From contig JAESRR010000045.1 in NCBI GenBank assembly GCA_016764535.1, positions 1,083-12,986 of the forward strand: a stretch of DNA of 11,904 bases. The letters are read 5' to 3'. A program made the position numbers and the translations under genes. Positions 7,750-11,904 of the stretch are shown one piece after another (within the stretch, counting starts at the first letter, position 1; each line of letters opens with the position of its first letter). The stretch comes from Cohaesibacteraceae bacterium. Lineage in GTDB: Bacteria; Pseudomonadota; Alphaproteobacteria; Rhizobiales; Cohaesibacteraceae. The notes below the pieces were generated by a model. That model worked only from the letters and a program-made list of their open reading frames with translations, did not search any database and had not been told where the DNA came from.

Positions 7750-7775
7750 AAAAGGGCCGGAAACCCGGCCCTTTT
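7750..7775 (-). terminator. Intrinsic terminator after the molybdenum hydroxylase operon
   Basis: Perfect 11-bp stem AAAAGGGCCGG (7750-7760) and CCGGCCCTTTT (7765-7775) with a 4-base loop (AAAC on the plus strand). On the minus strand the GC-rich stem is followed by TTTTT, which is the standard rho-independent arrangement. It starts 24 bases past the coxM stop. The A/T flanks make it potentially bidirectional, but no plus-strand gene leads into it. It marks the border between the coxG-S-L-M operon and cydDC. Confidence 0.92.
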
Positions 7776-7798
7776 ATAACAATCCCAAGGCAATAAAT

Positions 7799-8590
7799 TC
7801 AAGCAGCTGTTACTGCCCGTTTTGCCAGTACATTAACCAGATGTGCACGATATTCTCCGGTACCATGGAGATCTACAATCATATCATCCGGATCAGGGCG
7901 ATTTTTACCCACAGAATCTGCTGACCAGCTGGCAGACAATGCGCCTTCAGCCGCCTCCATACGAAATACACCATCATTTCCAGCTCCGGTAACTGCGACA
8001 CGACAATTGCCATCAGTCCGGGCAGCAAACACACCCACAAGCGCATATCTTGAAGCAGGGCTATCAAATTTTTGATAATTGGCTTTTGATGGCACCGGGA
8101 AACTGATCCTGGTTATGATTTCACCTTCTTCAAGAACAGTTTCAAACAATCCATTGAAAAAACTGTCTGCACTTATTTCGCGTTTATTTGTATATATTGT
8201 CGCATTCAGCGCCAGCACAGCCGCCGGATAATCTGCTGAAGGATCATTATTGGCAACCGAGCCACCAAGTGTTCCCATGTTACGCACATGTGGATCACCA
8301 ATGCCGCCAGCCAGATCCGCAAGTGCCGGTATCATTTCCCGAACTTGCGCAGAAGATGCGACATCTGCGTGGGTCATACCAGCACCGATCGACAGACTGC
8401 CGCCATCAGCACGAATGCCCTGTAATTCCGACAAGCCCGACAAATCCACCAGACTTTCCGGGGATGCCAGTCTCTGTTTCATGGTCGGAATGAGCGTTTG
8501 CCCACCCGAAAGATATTTCGCCTCGTCATTTGAACCCAGCTTGATTGCTTCATCAAGGGTTGCGGGGCGATGATAAGTTGTTTGATACAT
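7799..8590 (-). CDS. coxM: Molybdenum hydroxylase FAD-binding subunit, CoxM-like
   Basis: Medium subunit of an aerobic CO dehydrogenase / xanthine dehydrogenase-family enzyme, 263 residues (family about 265-290). It carries FAD and passes electrons from the iron-sulfur subunit to the external acceptor. FAD-binding motifs are intact: KYLSGGQTL (25-33) and GTLGGSVANNDP (106-117). The C-terminal CO_deh_flav_C region ends with GEYRAHLVNVLAKRAV (245-260), as expected. The ATG at 8590-8588 has AGAGGA about 5 bases upstream and lies 12 bases after the coxL stop, so the two are co-transcribed. It is the last gene before the terminator. Placement after coxL (order S-L-M) is the form II arrangement; form I clusters run M-S-L. 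Confidence 0.93.
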   Translation of the reverse strand: MYQTTYHRPATLDEAIKLGSNDEAKYLSGGQTLIPTMKQRLASPESLVDLSGLSELQGIRADGGSLSIGAGMTHADVASSAQVREMIPALADLAGGIGDPHVRNMGTLGGSVANNDPSADYPAAVLALNATIYTNKREISADSFFNGLFETVLEEGEIITRISFPVPSKANYQKFDSPASRYALVGVFAARTDGNCRVAVTGAGNDGVFRMEAAEGALSASWSADSVGKNRPDPDDMIVDLHGTGEYRAHLVNVLAKRAVTAA

Positions 8591-8602
8591 GTGATCCTCT
8601 TC

Positions 8603-10966
8603 TCACTCGGCCGCAGCTGAAGTCTGTTGCAATGCCTGCCAAACCTTCAACGGTGTTGCCGGCATGGAAAGATTGTTGTTTCCGATCGCATCCGTGATCG
8701 CGTTAATTACTGCAGGAGGTGATCCAATTGCACCTGCTTCACCACACCCCTTCATGCCAAGGGGATTTCCCGGACATTCGGTCTTTGTGGTAGAAACCTG
8801 AAAATTGGGCAAATCATCCGCACGCGGCATCGTATAATCCATAAAGGACGCAGTTATAAGCTGACCTGTATCCTCATCATAGACACACCCTTCGAGCAGT
8901 GCCTGACCGATACCCTGGGCAAGACCACCATGGACCTGGCCATCAACGATCATGGGATTGATAATCGTGCCAAAATCATCTGCAGCTACAAACTGTACTA
9001 TCTCGGTTCGCCCGGTTTCAGGGTCCACTTCAACTTCACACACATAGGATCCGGCCGGGAACGTAAAGTTTGTCGGATCGTAAAACGCGCCCTCTTTCAA
9101 TCCCGGTTCCATACCTTCAGGCATATTGTGTGCGGTATAGGCCGCCAGTGCAACCTCATGGAATCCAAGGGCCTGATCTGTCCCGGCGACCTTGACCTGC
9201 CCGCCTTCAATTACAATATCAGCTTCCGAAGCTTCCAGAAGATGCGCGGCGAGTTTCTTGGTTTTGGCTTCAATCTTATCAAGCGCCTTTGATATTGCCG
9301 ACATGCCAACAGCACCTGACCGGGACCCGTAAGTCCCCATACCAAATTGCACCTTGTCAGTATCACCATGTACAATTTGAACATTCTCAATTGGAATTCC
9401 GAGACGTTCGTTGACCAATTGCGCGAAGGTTGTTTCGTGCCCCTGTCCATGACTATGGGAGCCAGTTAGAACCTCGACAGTTCCCACTGGATTTACTCGA
9501 ATTTCAGCTGATTCCCAGAGGCCAACACCGGCACCCAAAGATCCAACTGCAGCAGAAGGCGCAATACCACAAGCTTCAATATAACAGGAAAGGCCAATGC
9601 CTCTTAATTTGCCCCGGCTCCTTGCTTCTTCGCGTCGGGTTTCAAATGCATCGTAATCAGACGCCGATAATGCAGCAGACAATGACGCCTCATAATCACC
9701 AGCGTCATAAGCCATAATGACAGGCGTCTGATGTGGAAATTCTGTGATAAAATTGGTGCGTCGTAATTCAACCGGACTGATACCGAGTTGTCTTGCTGCC
9801 GTTTCCATCAGCCGTTCAACAACATAGGTTGCCTCAGGTCGACCGGCTCCCCGATACGCATCAACGGGTGATGTATTGGTATAAACAGCATCAATTTCTG
9901 CATAGATATTTGGAATATTGTACTGTCCTGAAAGCAACGTAGCATGCAGATACGTCGGCACCGCCGACGAGAATGTCGACATGTACGCACCAATATTAGC
10001 CAGTGTGTGAACACGCAAACCGGTTATTTTGTTGTTTTCATCCAAAGCCATTTCAGCTTCGGTTACGTGATCCCTGCCATGCGCATCAACAAGAAACGCT
10101 TCGGTTCTGTCTGAAGTCCATTTAACAGGTCGACCGCCAATGCGTTTTGAAGCCCACAGACATACCGTTTCTTCCGGATAGACAAATATCTTGGAACCAA
10201 ATCCACCACCAACATCGGGCGCAATAACCCGTAGTTTGTGTTCTGGTGCGACACCTACAAAAGCCGACAAAATCAGCCTTGCCAGATGCGGATTTTGGGA
10301 TGTGTTGTATAGTGTATAATGTTCTTCAGCCGGATCATAGGACCCGATGGCAACACGTGGCTCCATGGGGTTTGGCACAAGGCGGTTGTTTGTAATATCC
10401 ATGGACACAACATTCGCTGCAGCTGCAAAAGCTGCTTCCGTTGCATCCTTTTCACCGATTGCCCAGTCAAAACTGATGTTGTTTGCAGCTTCCGGATGCA
10501 ATTGTGGCGCGCCGTCTTTCACAGCGGCTTTCAAGTTCACAACTGCCGGAAGTTCTTCATAATCAACTTCAACAAGCTCGGCAGCATCACGTGCCTGCCC
10601 GTTGGTTTCTGCAATAACAACTGCAACCTGATCCCCGACATGTTTAACAATATCAACCGCGATGGCCGGGTGTGCCCCGGCGTTCATTGGTGATCCATCC
10701 TTGGAATGCACCATCCAGCCACATATCATTCCACCAATTTTGTCATCCGTCAGCTGACTGCCGGTTAAAACAGCAACAACCCCTGGCGCAGCCTCGGCCG
10801 CAGACACATCGATATTTTTGATCCGCGCATGGGCGTGCGGTGATCGCACGAAAGCTGCATACGTGGTGTCCTTGAGATCATAGTCATCCGTATAACGACC
10901 ACGACCAGTGATGAAACGTTTATCTTCCTTACGGAGCACGCGTGCTCCCAAACCTTCAGCGCCCAT
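8603..10966 (-). CDS. coxL: Form II molybdenum hydroxylase large (catalytic) subunit, CoxL-like
   Basis: Catalytic subunit binding the molybdopterin cytosine dinucleotide cofactor, 787 residues from the chosen start, normal for CoxL. Motifs: GGGFGSK (253-259) and HGQGHET (506-512) at the cofactor, active-site loop AYRGAGR (370-376), and KGCGEAG (739-745) with Glu743 as the equivalent of the catalytic glutamate. True form I CO dehydrogenases have AYxCSFR, whose Cys holds the copper of the Mo-S-Cu centre. Here there is no Cys in the loop, so the gene is a form II (BMS) or related hydroxylase whose physiological substrate is uncertain. The ATG at 10966-10964 is chosen because GGGAGG (10972-10977) sits 5 bases upstream; a TTG at 10999 in the same frame would add 11 residues but lacks such a site. 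The gene lies between coxS and coxM. Confidence 0.94.
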   Translation of the reverse strand: MGAEGLGARVLRKEDKRFITGRGRYTDDYDLKDTTYAAFVRSPHAHARIKNIDVSAAEAAPGVVAVLTGSQLTDDKIGGMICGWMVHSKDGSPMNAGAHPAIAVDIVKHVGDQVAVVIAETNGQARDAAELVEVDYEELPAVVNLKAAVKDGAPQLHPEAANNISFDWAIGEKDATEAAFAAAANVVSMDITNNRLVPNPMEPRVAIGSYDPAEEHYTLYNTSQNPHLARLILSAFVGVAPEHKLRVIAPDVGGGFGSKIFVYPEETVCLWASKRIGGRPVKWTSDRTEAFLVDAHGRDHVTEAEMALDENNKITGLRVHTLANIGAYMSTFSSAVPTYLHATLLSGQYNIPNIYAEIDAVYTNTSPVDAYRGAGRPEATYVVERLMETAARQLGISPVELRRTNFITEFPHQTPVIMAYDAGDYEASLSAALSASDYDAFETRREEARSRGKLRGIGLSCYIEACGIAPSAAVGSLGAGVGLWESAEIRVNPVGTVEVLTGSHSHGQGHETTFAQLVNERLGIPIENVQIVHGDTDKVQFGMGTYGSRSGAVGMSAISKALDKIEAKTKKLAAHLLEASEADIVIEGGQVKVAGTDQALGFHEVALAAYTAHNMPEGMEPGLKEGAFYDPTNFTFPAGSYVCEVEVDPETGRTEIVQFVAADDFGTIINPMIVDGQVHGGLAQGIGQALLEGCVYDEDTGQLITASFMDYTMPRADDLPNFQVSTTKTECPGNPLGMKGCGEAGAIGSPPAVINAITDAIGNNNLSMPATPLKVWQALQQTSAAAE

Positions 10967-10971
10967 GGTGT

Positions 10972-10977
10972 CCTCCC
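10972..10977 (-). promoter_or_regulatory. Ribosome binding site deciding the coxL start
   Basis: GGGAGG on the minus strand, 5 bases before the ATG at 10966. It excludes the upstream in-frame TTG at 10999, which would place this sequence inside the coding region and has no purine-rich site of its own. Confidence 0.75.
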
Positions 10978-11080
10978 ATTTGAGCAAGCTTCCCGGCAAT
11001 CATGTGCAACACATAAATCGCAGATCGATCCCCAAATCGATACGGGATGCCAAAACCAATCCAGATTCAGTTACTCCAGC

Positions 11081-11557
11081 CTATTCGGCTGCAGCCATTG
11101 CCGACGCAGCGGCCTGAATGGATTTCACGATATTATGGTACCCGGTACAGCGACAAATATTGCCTTCCAGCTCGGAACGAATGGTCTTTTCATCAAGATC
11201 AGTGCCATGTCGTGCAATCATGTCTTTGGTTGCCATGATCATTCCCGGCGTGCAGAAACCGCATTGCAAACCATGATTCTCATGGAAGGCCACCTGGATT
11301 GGATCAAGTGTATCGCCGTCTGCAATTCCTTCAATCGTTGTGATGGTTTTCCCGGCAGCCTGGGCTGCGAGCATCGTGCACGATTTTACGGCTTTGCCGT
11401 CCACATGAACCACACACGCACCGCATTGTGATGTGTCACAACCGACATGGGTGCCGGTCAAGCCAAGTGATTCTCGAATATATTGTACAAGAAGCGTTCG
11501 GTCCTCGACATCAGCCGTGACCTCCTTCCCATTTACCTGCATTGCAATCGTCGTCAT
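11081..11557 (-). CDS. coxS: Molybdenum hydroxylase [2Fe-2S] subunit, CoxS-like
   Basis: Small electron-transfer subunit of the hydroxylase, 158 residues, family-typical. The N-terminal plant-type [2Fe-2S] ferredoxin domain has Cys40, Cys45, Cys48 and Cys60 ([19 protein letters not shown] then SC). The C-terminal [2Fe-2S]-binding helical domain has Cys99, Cys102, Cys135 and Cys137 (QCGFCTPGM and [13 protein letters not shown]). All eight cluster ligands are present, so both clusters should form. The ATG at 11557-11555 is chosen over an in-frame upstream ATG at 11593 because a near-ideal AAAGGAGG lies at 11565-11572. It follows the coxG-like gene by 75 bases and precedes coxL by 114 bases, as in form II clusters. 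Confidence 0.95.
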   Translation of the reverse strand: MTTIAMQVNGKEVTADVEDRTLLVQYIRESLGLTGTHVGCDTSQCGACVVHVDGKAVKSCTMLAAQAAGKTITTIEGIADGDTLDPIQVAFHENHGLQCGFCTPGMIMATKDMIARHGTDLDEKTIRSELEGNICRCTGYHNIVKSIQAAASAMAAAE

Positions 11558-11564
11558 CTGTGGT

Positions 11565-11572
11565 CCTCCTTT
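11565..11572 (-). promoter_or_regulatory. Ribosome binding site deciding the coxS start
   Basis: AAAGGAGG on the minus strand, 7 bases before the ATG at 11557. It sets the start 12 codons downstream of the longest possible frame, and the resulting N-terminus ([13 protein letters not shown]) matches the usual beginning of small subunits. Confidence 0.8.
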
Positions 11573-11632
11573 ACGACGTTGAATTCGTTGCATGTCCGGC
11601 GTGTGAAAGCCGGTGTATTTTACTCCCTGATT

Positions 11633-11904
11633 TTAACTCGTCCCCAGATATAGAATTATAATGAGTGCTCCGACAGCCAATATGGCCCACATTTGAGGGC
11701 CGCCAAACAATCCACCGGCACCGGCCTGTTCAACTTTTTTCTCCACAGCGATAACTGCATCCCCAACCTGATGAACTGCATCTTCCGCCACATGAACGGC
11801 ATGTTCGATAGGACTTTCTTCCTGATCCAGAGATCCACCGAGTTTTTCAGTAAACGCGTCAAAAAAAGATTTTGCCATCTTTTTTGACGTAGCATCGATC
11901 AAAC
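11633..11904 (-). CDS. coxG: CoxG-like SRPBCC protein, C-terminal part with membrane anchor
   Basis: The frame is open to the window edge, so this is the 3' end of a longer gene; about 89 residues are visible. It starts LIDATSKKMAKSFFDAFTEK, which resembles the last helix of the SRPBCC domain in CoxG-type proteins (pattern LID-x-x-x-KK-x-A-x-x-FF). Then comes an acidic, Ala/Val-rich linker with coiled or amphipathic character (about 25-60), a Gly-rich hinge (AGAGGLFGGP) and a final hydrophobic helix (MWAILAVGALIIILYL, about 71-86). CoxG proteins are known to be tail-anchored and to help recruit CO dehydrogenase to the cytoplasmic membrane. Location just upstream of coxS fits. Reading it as a free-standing small membrane protein is less likely, because the TTG and ATG near the edge lack ribosome binding sites. 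Confidence 0.72.
   Translation of the reverse strand, partial: LIDATSKKMAKSFFDAFTEKLGGSLDQEESPIEHAVHVAEDAVHQVGDAVIAVEKKVEQAGAGGLFGGPQMWAILAVGALIIILYLGTS

Noticed and set aside
10933..10948. Perfect 16-bp palindrome GGAGCACGCGTGCTCC
   Set aside because: It lies within coxL codons for G-A-R-V-L-R near the conserved N-terminus. There is no promoter context, so it is best explained as coding coincidence.
11596..11613. Stem CCGGC-N8-GCCGG between coxG and coxS
   Set aside because: Five base pairs with no T-run; too weak to call a terminator or regulator.
1..11904. CRISPR arrays, tRNA/rRNA genes, insertion sequences, phage or toxin-antitoxin genes
   Set aside because: No spaced repeats, RNA-gene signatures, transposase or integrase motifs or small paired genes were seen; the window is ordinary operon-dense metabolic and transport DNA.

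Overview
The window reads as an alphaproteobacterial chromosome segment of moderate G+C (judged by eye). All nine protein genes I can support lie on the minus strand, so transcription runs from high to low coordinates. The lineage call rests on gene families and layout typical of Alphaproteobacteria: a form II CoxSLM-type molybdenum hydroxylase, cydDC, and a COG0687-type ABC transporter with an enlarged PotB-like permease. I cannot name the genus.

Region 1 (11904 to about 7750) is a molybdenum hydroxylase operon of the aerobic CO dehydrogenase / xanthine oxidase family. In transcription order it holds the 3' end of a coxG-like gene (SRPBCC protein with a C-terminal membrane anchor, cut by the window edge), coxS (two [2Fe-2S] clusters), coxL (molybdopterin cytosine dinucleotide-binding catalytic subunit) and coxM (FAD subunit). 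A strong intrinsic terminator at 7750-7775 closes it. The order S-L-M and the active-site loop AYRGAGR, in place of the Cys-containing AYxCSFR loop, place it in the form II (BMS) group. Its real substrate is not settled and may not be CO.

Region 2 (7684-4149) is cydD-cydC, joined by an ATGA overlap. It encodes the heterodimeric ABC exporter needed for assembly of cytochrome bd and for periplasmic thiol/haem homeostasis. No cydAB oxidase genes follow it.

Region 3 (4148-3831) is a 318-base gene-free stretch. It carries a plausible promoter and a perfect 8-bp inverted repeat just downstream of the -10, which together look like a regulated promoter for the next operon.

Region 4 (3830-1) is a complete-looking ABC importer operon in the order ATPase (potA-like), substrate-binding protein (potD-like), permease 1 (potB-like) and permease 2 (potC-like, cut by the window start). 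The binding protein lacks the aromatic polyamine-box residues of E. coli PotD, so the polyamine label is tentative. Permease 1 has a periplasmic loop of about 147 residues. A GC-rich hairpin sits between the binding-protein gene and the permease genes and may keep binding-protein mRNA more abundant.

I found no tRNA, rRNA, CRISPR array, insertion sequence or phage gene. I see no convincing wholly new system. The points most worth a second look are the form II hydroxylase with its membrane-anchored CoxG, the unusual permease and binding protein, and the putative operator.
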